Positions 51,594 to 61,265 of a DNA stretch of 64,000 bases are shown one piece after another. Position 1 is the first letter of the stretch, and the number at the start of each line of letters is the position of its first letter. The DNA is from Microbacterium memoriense (GTDB taxonomy: Bacteria > Actinomycetota > Actinomycetes > Actinomycetales > Microbacteriaceae): positions 1 through 64,000 of the forward strand of contig NZ_JAODOR010000010.1 of the NCBI RefSeq assembly GCF_025398275.1, in the 5' to 3' direction. Under the pieces are notes generated by a model, which ran no database searches, was not told the DNA's origin, and worked only from the letters and a program-made list of their open reading frames with translations. A program made the position numbers and the translations under genes.

Positions 51594-52553
51594 TCAGGCC
51601 TCGGGCTCGCCCGAGATCAAGCCGCGCAGCCAATCGCGCGCCTCGACGAAGACATCGTCGGAGTAGCGCTCGGGGTAGTGCACGATCGCCCGGTCGGCGC
51701 GCGGGTATGACCCGAGGAACATCACCTTCGGGCTGAACCGGCGCAGGCCCAGCAGGGCATCGGCCATGCGCTCATCTTCGACATGCCCATCGGCGTCGAT
51801 GACGAATCGATAGCGGCCGAGCTCATCGCCGATCGGGCGTGAGGCGAGCAGCGACAGGTTGATCCCGCGGGTCGCGAACTGCTCCAGCAGCTCGAGCAGC
51901 GCACCCGGGTACTCCTCCGGGAGCTCGACGATCAGCGAGGTCTTGTCCGCGCCCGTCGGCGCGGGGGCCGCGACCGTGCGGCTGACCAGCACGAACCTTG
52001 TGACGGCCTTCGCATTGTCGCCGATCTCTTCCGCCAGCAGTTCGAGGTCGTAGTGCTCGAGGATGCCGGGTGGGGCGATCGCGGCATCCGCCTCGCTCAC
52101 CCCGTCGACGATCCCGACCGCGGAGGCGACGTTGCTCGCCGCCGGAAGGTGCGCGTGCTCGGGGAGATTCGTCGAGAGCCACTGCAAGCACTGGCCATAG
52201 GCGACGGGGTGCGCGGCGACGAGCGACACATCAGCGAGGCGCGTGCCCGGCCGCCCGACGAGCACGAAGTTCACGCGCACGAGGTATTCGCCGATGATGC
52301 GGAGCCCGGGCATCGTGGCCAAGGCATCCTGCGCCGTGGACACTCCGCCGTCGACCGAGTTCTCAATCGCGATCATGGCGGCATCCGACCGGCCTTCGAC
52401 GACGTCGGCGAGCGCTTCACCCACGTTGCGCACGGGCCGCCAGATCTGATCACGCGCCTCGGGCACCTGACTCAGGGCGGCTTCCGTGAAGGTACCGGCA
52501 GGGCCCAGGTAGCTGTAGGTGCGACGAACGGGCACGCCGGGATCAAGGCTCAC
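51594..52553 (-). CDS. pheA: Prephenate dehydratase
   Basis: A prephenate dehydratase of about 319 residues, giving phenylpyruvate for phenylalanine. It has the start motif YLGPAGTFTEAAL, the catalytic-region motif AVTRFVLVSR containing the TRF triplet (near 190), and a C-terminal ACT regulatory domain (VELPEEYPGALLELLEQFAT, GRYRFVIDADGH) for feedback by phenylalanine. There is no chorismate mutase domain. The start is uncertain: GTG at 52553 was chosen, and GTG codons at 52562 or 52529 are also possible. Confidence 0.92.
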   Translation of the reverse strand: MSLDPGVPVRRTYSYLGPAGTFTEAALSQVPEARDQIWRPVRNVGEALADVVEGRSDAAMIAIENSVDGGVSTAQDALATMPGLRIIGEYLVRVNFVLVGRPGTRLADVSLVAAHPVAYGQCLQWLSTNLPEHAHLPAASNVASAVGIVDGVSEADAAIAPPGILEHYDLELLAEEIGDNAKAVTRFVLVSRTVAAPAPTGADKTSLIVELPEEYPGALLELLEQFATRGINLSLLASRPIGDELGRYRFVIDADGHVEDERMADALLGLRRFSPKVMFLGSYPRADRAIVHYPERYSDDVFVEARDWLRGLISGEPEA

Positions 52554-52642
52554 GGGGCACAAGCCTAGTGCGCGCCCATCCGCCCTCGGGCGGTCGCGTA
52601 CGCTGGCCGTGCACCGCCTGCCCCCGCACGAAGGAGCCTCCC

Positions 52643-53290
52643 ATGCCCGCGTTTCGTACCGGCCGCGCTCTCGCCGCGATCCTCGCGCTCAGCGCCCTCG
52701 CACTCACCGGCTGCGTCCCCGAGCCGGAGCCCGGCGCATCCACATCTCCGTCCGCATCCCCATCTCCGTCCGCATCGCCATCTGCGACGGCGAGCGCCGC
52801 ACCGAGCGCGACACCCACCCCGAGCACCCCGGCATCCGACGCCGATTGCGTCATCGGCGACTGGACGACGAGCGAAGCCGACCTGGTCGCCTACTACGAC
52901 CAGGTCAACGCCGCCCTCGCCGGGGCGGGCGCCACGTTCACCCCCGCCGGCAGCGCGGGCTTGTCGATGCGCGCCGACGGCACCTACTCCTGGCTGCCCG
53001 ACGTGCAGCTGACGGCCGATGTCGCCGGCACCCAGATCCTCATCGATCTCGCCGGCTCCATCGACGGGTCGTACACCGTCAGCGGCGACACGATCGCGAC
53101 GCAGAACGATTCCACGGAGAACCTCCAGATCTCCGCGACGATCGCCGGCGTCGCGACCGATCCGGGCACGATCGGCGAGCAGATCGGCGGCGCTCCGCTG
53201 ACGAACTCCACCTTCACGTGCTCGCCATCGACGCTCGTGCTGACCAGCTCTGTCGGCGATGCTCCGGTGACCACGACGCTCCACCGGTGA
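52643..53290 (+). CDS. Putative lipoprotein
   Basis: A 215-residue lipoprotein. The signal peptide has RTGRALAAILALSALALTGC with the lipobox Cys at residue 24 or so, followed by a Ser/Pro/Ala linker (SPSASPSPSASPSATASA) typical of actinobacterial surface proteins. The mature domain (about 70-215) has repeated Thr/Ser-rich strands (GSYTVSGDTIATQNDSTEN) and one Cys pair candidate (DCVIGD and FTCSPS). GAAGGAG precedes the ATG. Fold probably beta; function unknown. Confidence 0.8.
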   Translation: MPAFRTGRALAAILALSALALTGCVPEPEPGASTSPSASPSPSASPSATASAAPSATPTPSTPASDADCVIGDWTTSEADLVAYYDQVNAALAGAGATFTPAGSAGLSMRADGTYSWLPDVQLTADVAGTQILIDLAGSIDGSYTVSGDTIATQNDSTENLQISATIAGVATDPGTIGEQIGGAPLTNSTFTCSPSTLVLTSSVGDAPVTTTLHR

Positions 53291-53332
53291 CATCGACCTG
53301 ACACGGACGCCCGAACGCGGCAGACTGTGCTC

Positions 53333-54976
53333 ATGAGCCGAGCAGGACAGCCCGCCGAAGCATCCGACCTCATCGACATCGATGAACTGATCGCCGCCTA
53401 CTACGACCGAAAGCCGGATGCCGCGATCCCCGATCAGCGCGTCGCGTTCGGCACGAGCGGACACCGGGGATCGTCGTTGTCGACGAGCTTCAACGAGGAT
53501 CACATCCTCGCGACGACGCAGGCGATCGTCGACTACCGTGCGGCGCAGGGGATCAGCGGGCCGCTCTTCCTCGGCCGTGACACGCACGGCTTGTCCCGGC
53601 CGGCGGAGCGCAGTGCGATCGAAGTGCTCGTCGCGAACGGCGTCGATGTGCGCGTCGATTCCCGCGACTCGTGGGTGCCGACTCCGGCCCTTTCGCACGC
53701 GATCCTGACCTACAACCGACTCCTCGGAGACGACGACCCGGGTCGCTCGGACGGCATCGTCGTGACGCCGTCGCACAATCCGCCGCGCGACGGCGGCTTC
53801 AAGTACAACCCGCCGAACGGCGGCCCGGCCGACACCGATGCGACCGGATGGATCGCCGATCGGGCCAACGCGCTGATCGAGGCGGGCCTGGAGGGCGTCA
53901 AGCGCACCCGCTTCGCCGACATCGCGACGGGATCGTACGGCTCCTACGACTTCCGCGAGGGATATGTCGCCGATCTGGTCAACATCATCGACATCGACGC
54001 GATCCGCACGGCGGGCGTCCGGATCGGCGCCGACCCGCTCGGCGGGGCGTCGGTCGAATACTGGGCGCTGATCGGGGAACGATTCGGTCTCGACCTCACG
54101 GTCGTGAACCCCGAAGTCGACCCCACCTGGCGGTTCATGACGCTCGACTGGGACGAGAAGATCCGGATGGATCCCTCGTCGCCCTCGGCGATGGCGTCGC
54201 TCGTCGCGCGCCGGCACGAGTACGACATCCTCACCGGCAACGATGCGGATGCCGACCGGCACGGGATCGTCACCCCGGATGCCGGGCTCATGAACCCGAA
54301 TCACTTCCTCGCGGTCGCGATCGACTACTTGTACTCGCACCGCCCGGATTGGCCCGCCGATGCCGGCGTCGGCAAGACCCTGGTGTCGTCGATGATCATC
54401 GACAAGGTCGTGGCCGCTCTCGGGCGGACCCTCGTCGAAGTTCCCGTCGGTTTCAAGTGGTTCGTGCCGGGACTCATCGACGGTTCGGTCGCGTTCGGCG
54501 GCGAAGAGTCGGCGGGTGCCTCGTTCCTCCGTCGGGATGGCTCGGTCTGGACGACCGACAAGGACGGCATCCTGCTGTGTCTGCTGGCATCCGAGATCAT
54601 CGCGGTGACGGGCAAGACCCCGTCGCAGCGGTACGCGGAGCTCGAGGATCTCTACGGTGCGTCGGTGTACCAGCGGGTGGATGCCCCGGCATCCAAAGCC
54701 CAGAAAGCCGCCCTCGCGAAGCTCTCGGGCGATGCTGTCGCAGCGACGGAACTCGCTGGCGAGACGATCACGGCGAAGCTCTCGCACGCCCCGGGCAATG
54801 GTGCGGCGATCGGGGGGCTCAAGGTGCAGACCGAGCACGCGTGGTTCGCGGCCCGGCCGTCGGGCACCGAGGACGTCTACAAGCTGTATGCCGAGTCCCT
54901 GCGCGGCGAGGAGCACCTGCGCCAGGTTCAGGCCGAGGCGCGCGCCGTCGTCGCGGAGGCACTCGGCGGGGTGTAG
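53333..54976 (+). CDS. pgm: Phosphoglucomutase
   Basis: A 547-residue alpha-D-phosphohexomutase interconverting glucose 1- and 6-phosphate. The catalytic phosphoserine lies in [13 protein letters not shown] (near 145-157), metal ions bind at [10 protein letters not shown], sugar specificity loop [10 protein letters not shown] and phosphate loop ARPSGTED follow. Four-domain length and order match PgmA/Pgm. The ATG at 53333 is preferred to GTG at 53327. Provides nucleotide-sugar and glycogen precursors. Confidence 0.95.
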   Translation: MSRAGQPAEASDLIDIDELIAAYYDRKPDAAIPDQRVAFGTSGHRGSSLSTSFNEDHILATTQAIVDYRAAQGISGPLFLGRDTHGLSRPAERSAIEVLVANGVDVRVDSRDSWVPTPALSHAILTYNRLLGDDDPGRSDGIVVTPSHNPPRDGGFKYNPPNGGPADTDATGWIADRANALIEAGLEGVKRTRFADIATGSYGSYDFREGYVADLVNIIDIDAIRTAGVRIGADPLGGASVEYWALIGERFGLDLTVVNPEVDPTWRFMTLDWDEKIRMDPSSPSAMASLVARRHEYDILTGNDADADRHGIVTPDAGLMNPNHFLAVAIDYLYSHRPDWPADAGVGKTLVSSMIIDKVVAALGRTLVEVPVGFKWFVPGLIDGSVAFGGEESAGASFLRRDGSVWTTDKDGILLCLLASEIIAVTGKTPSQRYAELEDLYGASVYQRVDAPASKAQKAALAKLSGDAVAATELAGETITAKLSHAPGNGAAIGGLKVQTEHAWFAARPSGTEDVYKLYAESLRGEEHLRQVQAEARAVVAEALGGV

Positions 54977-55066
54977 CCGCGCTGAGGGGTCTCCTGCGCG
55001 CTCGCTTCGGGGTGCCCGGGGAGGTGAGGGCGAACCGGCGGGCGTGCGGGCTTCTGCGCCGTGCCC

Positions 55067-55166
55067 CGTACCGTATGCAGGACGAACGCTGCGGGGCGCC
55101 GGGACGTTCCGCGGAATTCTGCGGTGGGGGTGCGCTTGGGGGCGCGACGGTCCTGCATACGGTACG
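55067..55166. repeat. 100-bp intergenic inverted repeat
   Basis: Perfect 17-bp arms (CGTACCGTATGCAGGAC at 55067-55083 and its complement at 55150-55166) around 66 GC-rich bases. It sits between convergent pgm and the glycerate kinase gene. A related structure with arm core ACCGTATTCAG lies at 56554-56648 on the other side of that kinase gene. Confidence 0.8.
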
Positions 55167-55180
55167 CCGCCGCCGTCGGG

Positions 55181-56383
55181 TCAGTGCCGTCGGTGCCGCG
55201 GCTCCGAGGAGCTCGCCAGCGCCGCGCCGGCTGCGGCGATCCAGCGGGCGGGCTCAGCGAGCGAGGCTGCAGGGCTCCCCGCGAGAGCGGTGAGGGACAC
55301 GGCGTGTGCGAACGCCGCGGTGTCGGCATCCGCCGAGATCCGGCCGGCGACCAGGGCCGTCGGGACGCCCGCGTCGGCGGCGAGCGCAGCCACAAACGCG
55401 GGGACTTTGCCGGCGGCGGACTGGCCGTCGAACGAGCCCTCGCCGGAAATGACCAGGTCCGCGCCGACAACCGCCGCGCGCAGCCCGATCAGTTCCGCGA
55501 CCTCCGCAGCTCCGGGGACGAGCCGCGCTCCCCACGCGAGCAACCCGAATCCGGTGCCCCCCGCGGCGCCAGCCCCCGGCTCCCCCGCCGCCGAGTGCGC
55601 TGGTTCGTACCCAGCGAGCCGGTCGTGCGCTGCTCTCACGCCGCCCTCTCGCGAGGAACCAGCGCGGTCGGCGAAAGACGCGGAGCGCGCGAGGAGAGTC
55701 GCGTAGCGGGCGAGGGCGGCATCCGCTGTCGCTGTGTCGGCGGGGGTCAGGCCCTTCTGCGGGCCGAACACCGCCGCGGCGCCCGCCGGCCCGCACAGCG
55801 GATTGGTCACGTCGCTCAGGACCACGACACCCTCGCGCGGGAGCGGACGGAGCGCGGAAAGGTCGACCGTCGCAAGGTCCACCACGCCGCGCAGACCCGG
55901 GCGGATGGGCGTGTCACCGGCATCCCGCATGCGAGCGCCCAGAGCCTGAAGCATGCCCGCGCCGCCATCGGTCGAGGCACTCGATCCGATCCCGAGCACG
56001 AGGCGCGGCACACCGTGATCCAAAGCCGCCGCGATGGCCTGCCCGAAGCCGACCGTGTCGGCATCCCACCCGCGCCGCTCGTCAGCGAGGAGCTCGATTC
56101 CGCTCGTGGAGGCGAGTTCGACCACGCCGGTGCCATCGGGAAGCAGGAGCCAGGATGCGTCGATGTCGCGCCCGTGGGGTCCGCGTACGGTCACCGGCAT
56201 GCGCTGCGCCCCGGCGACGCCGGTCGCGAATGCGTCGAGCGTGCCTTCGCCGCCATCGGCCATCGGAAGGAGCACGAGGTCGTCGTCCGGATACTCGTCG
56301 ACCCATCCGCGTCGAAGGGCGTCCGCGGCGGCCGCAGCCGTGATCGAGCCCTTGAAGCTGTCGATGGCGATCACGATGCGCAT
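55181..56383 (-). CDS. Glycerate kinase
   Basis: A 400-residue glycerate kinase (GarK/GlxK family, usually giving 2-phosphoglycerate). It opens with the family signature IVIAIDSFKGSITAAAAADA, then ADGGEGTLDAF, SSASTDGGAGMLQALGA (near 135-151) and DLVISGEGSFDGQSAAGK, all complete. It feeds glycerate into glycolysis. A perfect 14-bp LacI-type palindrome lies 57 bp before the start, so it is probably repressed in the absence of its sugar-derived inducer. Confidence 0.9.
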   Translation of the reverse strand: MRIVIAIDSFKGSITAAAAADALRRGWVDEYPDDDLVLLPMADGGEGTLDAFATGVAGAQRMPVTVRGPHGRDIDASWLLLPDGTGVVELASTSGIELLADERRGWDADTVGFGQAIAAALDHGVPRLVLGIGSSASTDGGAGMLQALGARMRDAGDTPIRPGLRGVVDLATVDLSALRPLPREGVVVLSDVTNPLCGPAGAAAVFGPQKGLTPADTATADAALARYATLLARSASFADRAGSSREGGVRAAHDRLAGYEPAHSAAGEPGAGAAGGTGFGLLAWGARLVPGAAEVAELIGLRAAVVGADLVISGEGSFDGQSAAGKVPAFVAALAADAGVPTALVAGRISADADTAAFAHAVSLTALAGSPAASLAEPARWIAAAGAALASSSEPRHRRH

Positions 56384-56440
56384 CGCACGCTCCTCTTCGG
56401 CGGGGTCACCTGCCGAGCATACCCTCGAATCACCCGCGCC

Positions 56441-56454
56441 GGTAAGCGCTTACC
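56441..56454. promoter_or_regulatory. LacI-type operator palindrome
   Basis: GGTAAGCGCTTACC is a perfect 14-bp palindrome with the central CG flanked as in LacI/GalR operators. It is 58 bp upstream of the glycerate kinase start. The regulator at 62285-63322 is a candidate ligand, but other LacI proteins are possible. Confidence 0.7.
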
Positions 56455-56553
56455 AAGCAGCAGCTCGGGCTTCCAGGTCTCGGATGCGGCAAGAGCTGCC
56501 CTCGAAGCCACACGCCCGCCTCACGGGCAGGGCGGGAGTCGGCACTCCGCCGA

Positions 56554-56648
56554 ACCGTATTCAGTCTGGACCGCGCGGCAGAGCGAGCCCGACCCCCGGA
56601 ATGACGCGGCGGACGTGCGGCGGCCGTCGCGTGCAGACTGAATACGGT
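56554..56648. repeat. 95-bp intergenic inverted repeat
   Basis: Perfect 15-bp arms (ACCGTATTCAGTCTG at 56554-56568 and its complement at 56634-56648) around 65 GC-rich bases. It lies between the glycerate kinase operator and the GH5-like gene. It shares ACCGTAT and the overall size with the repeat at 55067-55166. Confidence 0.8.
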
Positions 56649-56677
56649 ACGGGAGAGAAGGGGGCCGGCGGGGCGGC

Positions 56678-57973
56678 TCACGCCGAGAGGATGCGGGCGT
56701 TCTGCGCGCGCTGCCACTCCTGCAACTGCCACATCGGATGGTGTGGGGCCGCGTTCGAGCACAGCACGACGCCCCAGACGCCGTGCGCGAGCGCGGTCTC
56801 GATCCCGTGCTCGGCGAGCGCCAGGCCGATCGGCCCCTCCTCGAATCCTCCGAGCAGGGGCGTGTACCCCACCCACCCCTCGCCGATCACGGCGGGCACC
56901 TGCTGCCACCGCGCCCACGCCGCGATCGCGATCACGCGCGCGGCGATCTCGCGCCGCATGACCTCGTGGAACGGCGGGTAATGCTCGACGAGCCAGTCGT
57001 CCCAGGCATCCGGATCGATCCAGTCGTACCCGTAGACCATCTGGTCGGTGACGACGGTCGCCGCCATCTTCCACGCCACCGGCCGGCCGTACGCCGCCGG
57101 ACTCGGGGCATCCGCACGAAGGAGGTCGCGGAGCGCGGGCCCGGGGAAATCGCCCGATCCCTCCGCGCGGATGTCGATGCGCTGTTGCAGGGCGTCGAGC
57201 ACGCCGTAGCTGTACACGTGGAACTGCCCGGCGCCGAGCCCCGGCGGCACACGATGCATCGCCAGATGCGGGGGCTTGCCGTAGCTCGCGGTGACGAGAA
57301 GGTCAGGATGCCGCGCTCTCAGCCACGCGACCTGCTCCGCACCCCCGTCAGCCAGGGCCGGGAGGATCGAGAAGTCGACCTCGTTGTGCAGCTCGACGAG
57401 GGCGATCTGGTCGCGGAATCCGGCGTCGTTGAGGTCCGCGAGGAGCCGGTCCCACGCGCCGGCGAGCACGCGGTATCGCTCCTCGAGAGGGACCGCATCG
57501 ATCGCCTCGAACCAGCGCGACGAGGCCGCGAACGCCGGCGACTGCTGATACTCCCAGCTCGCCAGCGCCAGGACCATTCCGTGCCGCCGGCAGGCTGCGG
57601 CAAGCTCGTGCAGCCGCGCGCGAAGGTCGACGGTGAAGCCGCCGCGAACGTCATACCAACGTGTGCGCCGCCCGTAGATCTCGCCGTCGGGCGCGAGGCC
57701 GAGGCCTTCGATGTCGAGAAGCGGCTCGAGCCCGAGATCCCCATGGAGCAACAGCGGTGCGGCACAGATGCGGATTGCGTTGTATCCGAGATCGGCCGCG
57801 TCCGAGACGGCTGCGTCGAGGTCCTCGTACGGATCGCCCGGCCCGGCTTGCGTGTACCAGGAGAAGTCCCACAGCGTGATCGCGAGTCGAGATGGGAGGT
57901 GCGCGGGGACGGGACCGGTCAGCCCGGTGACATCATCGTCCACGGTCCCGGAGCCGAGATACCGGTCGGTCAT
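56678..57973 (-). CDS. GH5-like (cellulase-like) glycoside hydrolase
   Basis: A 431-residue (beta/alpha)8-barrel hydrolase of the cellulase-like group. The acid/base Glu is in VELHNEVDFS (near 197-206) and a candidate nucleophile Glu in PAVIGEGWVG (near 368-377); FSWYTQAGPGDPYEDLDAAV begins the domain. There is no signal peptide, so the substrate is a small glycoside inside the cell. The ATG overlaps the stop of the DUF5107/TPR gene (57970-57973), showing coupled translation and a joint role. The substrate is unknown. Confidence 0.82.
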   Translation of the reverse strand: MTDRYLGSGTVDDDVTGLTGPVPAHLPSRLAITLWDFSWYTQAGPGDPYEDLDAAVSDAADLGYNAIRICAAPLLLHGDLGLEPLLDIEGLGLAPDGEIYGRRTRWYDVRGGFTVDLRARLHELAAACRRHGMVLALASWEYQQSPAFAASSRWFEAIDAVPLEERYRVLAGAWDRLLADLNDAGFRDQIALVELHNEVDFSILPALADGGAEQVAWLRARHPDLLVTASYGKPPHLAMHRVPPGLGAGQFHVYSYGVLDALQQRIDIRAEGSGDFPGPALRDLLRADAPSPAAYGRPVAWKMAATVVTDQMVYGYDWIDPDAWDDWLVEHYPPFHEVMRREIAARVIAIAAWARWQQVPAVIGEGWVGYTPLLGGFEEGPIGLALAEHGIETALAHGVWGVVLCSNAAPHHPMWQLQEWQRAQNARILSA

Positions 57974-60900
57974 GAGGCACCGCCCGCGCGCAGTCGGGCG
58001 GCGAACCCACGCAGAGCGACGGCCGTCTCCCGCCGTCGCACCGACGTGTCGACGTCGAAGACGAGGAGTTCGGGCAGCGAGGTCGCGAAGTAGTCGACGT
58101 CACCCCGCGCCGCATCGAGTTGATCGGCGCGCACCTCGAGCGCGGTGATATCGCCGCCGGCATCCTCTCCGAGCCGGAGACGCGCCACCCCTCGCCAGAA
58201 GTCGGTCTCGTCCGCGGACCGGTCACCGACCGCGAGCGGAGTGTCGCTTCGGGCGGCCCGCCATGCGGCGCGTGCGGCGTCCGCGTCTCCGAGCGCGCGG
58301 AGCGCGTCGCCGCGGACCACCCGCCGCTCGGCGAGCGGGTCGGCCGGGTGCCGACCCTCCCCGAGCCACGCGGGCACATCGAGCCCATCCACGACGAGAT
58401 CGAGTGCGGACTGCGGGTCACCCTGCGCGAGCGCGCGGCGGCCGAGCACACACGCGACCCGGTCATACGCGGCGATCACCTGGCCTTCACCACCCTCGAA
58501 CGGCCGGAACGTCCGCGTCGACAGGATCGCCCAGGCCTCGTCCCATCGGCCGACGTCCGCGAGCAACTGGACGTGAGTGAGGGCGAGGTCATCGCGCGCA
58601 TCGAGCTGTGCCCCGTACGGCGCCATGAGGTCGAGCCGCGCGGCGGCGTCGAGCCCCCGGACGCCGGCCAGCACATCGCGCTCGAACACGAGCCGGGCAT
58701 CGGCGCTGATCTCCAGCGCCGTGACGTAGGCCGCATCCGCCGCGTCGAGATCGCCGCCCGAATGCACCGTCGCGAGAGCGAGGTTTCGCCACACGACCGG
58801 ATGCCGGAGCTCCGCGTCTGCGGCGATCACGAGGTCGGCGAGTGCGTCGTCGTGGCGGCCGGCATCCAGCATCCACGTGCCGCGCAACGCGCGTGCGACG
58901 GCGTGACCCGGCTCGGCGACGATCGCGGCCGAGAGCGCATCGAGCTGGTCGAGACCCGCCGGAAACGCGAGGTCGAGGTCAGCCGATGCTGCTCGGCGGC
59001 GAAGATCCGCTGCCCCTGCGGAATCGCCGGCCGCGTCGGTCCATGCGGCGCGGAGGAGCAACCGCAGGGGTTCGACGTTGCCGAAGACCGGATGGGTGCC
59101 CGTCGGCACGCGGTCGTCCGCGGTGGCCTCGAGCGCCTCGGCGAACGCGCCGGCGCGGGCGAACTCAACCGCGGCATCGAGCACCGCGCGCGGGTCGGCG
59201 GAGGTGCTCTCACCGGCGAGAGCGGCCGTCGCGCTGTCGAGCGGGTCGGCGCTAACGAGTCCGGCGAGGGCTGCCGCCGCGACGGCCGCGCTCCCGCTGC
59301 GGCGCAGCGCCAGGACGGACAGTCGCCGCGCGGCCGGAATCCCGCCGGCGGCGCGCGCGAGGTCAAGCGCCGCCGCAGCACGGTCTTCGCGGAGCGCGAT
59401 GCGCGCGCGCCCCAGCCGGGCCGCCGGCGCCCACGGCGAGGACCATGCCGCGCGGGCGAAATCCCGGTCGGCGGCGGCGAGATCACCACAACGCTCGGCG
59501 ACGAGCCCGCGCACGTAGAGCGCTTCACCGTCGCGCGGATTGAGGTTCCGGGCTGTCAACCGCTCCACCGCCCGGTCGAGCAAAGAGCGGGCCTCGTCGT
59601 ACTGTCCCCTCTGGAACAGGTGCGCCGCGCGCGCCGTCGCGGCCCGGCTGTCGGACGGGTCGCGGAGCAACGCGGCATCCAGGTACGGCGCGGACGACCT
59701 CGTGGGATGCCGGTATTGATCCAGGTGGACGGCGGTGAGATACAGCTCGTCGGACGAGCTGATCTCGTCGGGCTGGGGCGGCACGGCCGCGACCCACGGC
59801 TCGATCGGCTCGGTCGTCAGCCGGTTCCACTCGAGCATCGTCTCGCCATGGCTGCGCACGGTCACGCGCGTCGGTTCCGCGTCGACCGTCAGCGCGATCG
59901 GGCGGTCGGGAGTAGCCGCCGTGTCACCGCTCCGTTGCACACCGACTGCCGTCTCGACCTCGATCTCGATGCGCACGGCCCTGGTGACCGTGACCGCGAT
60001 GCGGTCCGCGTCGACCGAGATGGCGGCATCCACCGTCGCCTGACGCGCGGGGCCCGAGCCATGAAGGGGATACCAGAACTGGCTGAAACGCTTCGTCTCG
60101 CCCGGCAGCAGCCACGCGAAATCGGGCTGATTGTCGGTGTAGACACCAGCCATGAGCTCGACGTAAGGGCCGTCATCGTCGGTGAGCTGCGCGTCCCACG
60201 CGCGGCCGATCGGACCGTGACCCCACGTCCACTGCTTCTTGCCGGGCGACAGCGCGGGGTCGGCCCAATGCACGAAGCCGGCATCGGTGGCGCGGTCATA
60301 GCCGCCGAAGAACGCCTCGGCGGTGTCGGTGACCATGTACGACGTGGGCACGGGGATGTTGCGGTAGAGATCCAGGCGATCCGCTCCCGGCTGCTCCGCG
60401 GCCAACGCCGGATAGTCGACGCCGTAGTACGCGCGATCGGCGTGCGGGAACGCGGTGATCGCGCGACGGGCGTGATCGGCGACGAAACCCACATCGTCGG
60501 GGAAAAACGACTGATAGTCATCATGGACGCCGGCGGCGACATTCGCCCACCACAGGAACGTCTGCATGGTGTCGGTGCGGTTGTGGAGAGCGACCTCGGC
60601 CTCGATCAGCGAGCTCTCCGGTCGCAGGCGGATGCCGTGGCTCCCCCGCATCCGCTGCAACGGGTCGAGGTCACTGTGCCAGACGACGACGGCGCCGTCG
60701 TGCTCACGCTCGATGCGCGCGTCGACCGGAAGATAGGTGCCGGGACGATGGTGCTGCGGCCAGTTGAACTCGACTCCGCCGGAGATCCACGGGCCGGCGA
60801 GGCCCACGAGCGCGGGCTTGATGACGTTGTTGCGGTAAAAGAAGTCGTACCCGGCGATCTTGTCGTAGCCGATGTGGATGCGGCCGCCGAGCTCGGGGAG

Positions 60901-61182
60901 CAGCATGAGCCGCACGTACCGGTTCTCGAGGTGGATCGCCTGCCATGTGTGTGGATGCTTCTCGTGGGCGATCGCATCGATCATCGGCATCGGATAGACC
61001 GTGCCGCGGGAGCCCTGGAACACGCGCCGATCCAGGAACAGCGGATAGCGATCGGGCTCGGCGGTGGCGTACGTGTCGATGACGATGGGCTCGCTCCAGC
61101 AGGCGACTCCCCCGGCATCCAGGTGTGCGCGCTGGTCGGCGGGGGCGTCGGGCAGGACGATGCGGCTCGAGGTGTCGGTCAC
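57970..61182 (-). CDS. DUF5107 protein with TPR repeats
   Basis: A 1070-residue cytoplasmic protein. The N-terminal DUF5107 domain (about 1-400) has the mutarotase-like segment MLLPELGGRIHIGYDKIAGY, then GGVEFNWPQHHRPGTYLPVD and WTWGHGPIGRAWDAQL. From about residue 480 the rest is tetratricopeptide-like helix pairs (for example AAHLFQRGQYDEARSLLDRA). Family members occur next to sugar-degrading enzymes; the first domain may bind or act on a glycan and the repeats probably hold partners. GTG at 61182 is the start; its promoter faces the AraC gene. Coupled to the GH5-like gene. Confidence 0.83.
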   Translation of the reverse strand: MTDTSSRIVLPDAPADQRAHLDAGGVACWSEPIVIDTYATAEPDRYPLFLDRRVFQGSRGTVYPMPMIDAIAHEKHPHTWQAIHLENRYVRLMLLPELGGRIHIGYDKIAGYDFFYRNNVIKPALVGLAGPWISGGVEFNWPQHHRPGTYLPVDARIEREHDGAVVVWHSDLDPLQRMRGSHGIRLRPESSLIEAEVALHNRTDTMQTFLWWANVAAGVHDDYQSFFPDDVGFVADHARRAITAFPHADRAYYGVDYPALAAEQPGADRLDLYRNIPVPTSYMVTDTAEAFFGGYDRATDAGFVHWADPALSPGKKQWTWGHGPIGRAWDAQLTDDDGPYVELMAGVYTDNQPDFAWLLPGETKRFSQFWYPLHGSGPARQATVDAAISVDADRIAVTVTRAVRIEIEVETAVGVQRSGDTAATPDRPIALTVDAEPTRVTVRSHGETMLEWNRLTTEPIEPWVAAVPPQPDEISSSDELYLTAVHLDQYRHPTRSSAPYLDAALLRDPSDSRAATARAAHLFQRGQYDEARSLLDRAVERLTARNLNPRDGEALYVRGLVAERCGDLAAADRDFARAAWSSPWAPAARLGRARIALREDRAAAALDLARAAGGIPAARRLSVLALRRSGSAAVAAAALAGLVSADPLDSATAALAGESTSADPRAVLDAAVEFARAGAFAEALEATADDRVPTGTHPVFGNVEPLRLLLRAAWTDAAGDSAGAADLRRRAASADLDLAFPAGLDQLDALSAAIVAEPGHAVARALRGTWMLDAGRHDDALADLVIAADAELRHPVVWRNLALATVHSGGDLDAADAAYVTALEISADARLVFERDVLAGVRGLDAAARLDLMAPYGAQLDARDDLALTHVQLLADVGRWDEAWAILSTRTFRPFEGGEGQVIAAYDRVACVLGRRALAQGDPQSALDLVVDGLDVPAWLGEGRHPADPLAERRVVRGDALRALGDADAARAAWRAARSDTPLAVGDRSADETDFWRGVARLRLGEDAGGDITALEVRADQLDAARGDVDYFATSLPELLVFDVDTSVRRRETAVALRGFAARLRAGGAS

Positions 61183-61265
61183 GCTGCCAGCGTAGGTCGG
61201 GGTCGCCCGCCGAACCATGGCACATTGCTCGAAGTACCTGGACGATTCGATGACATCATCGAAGA

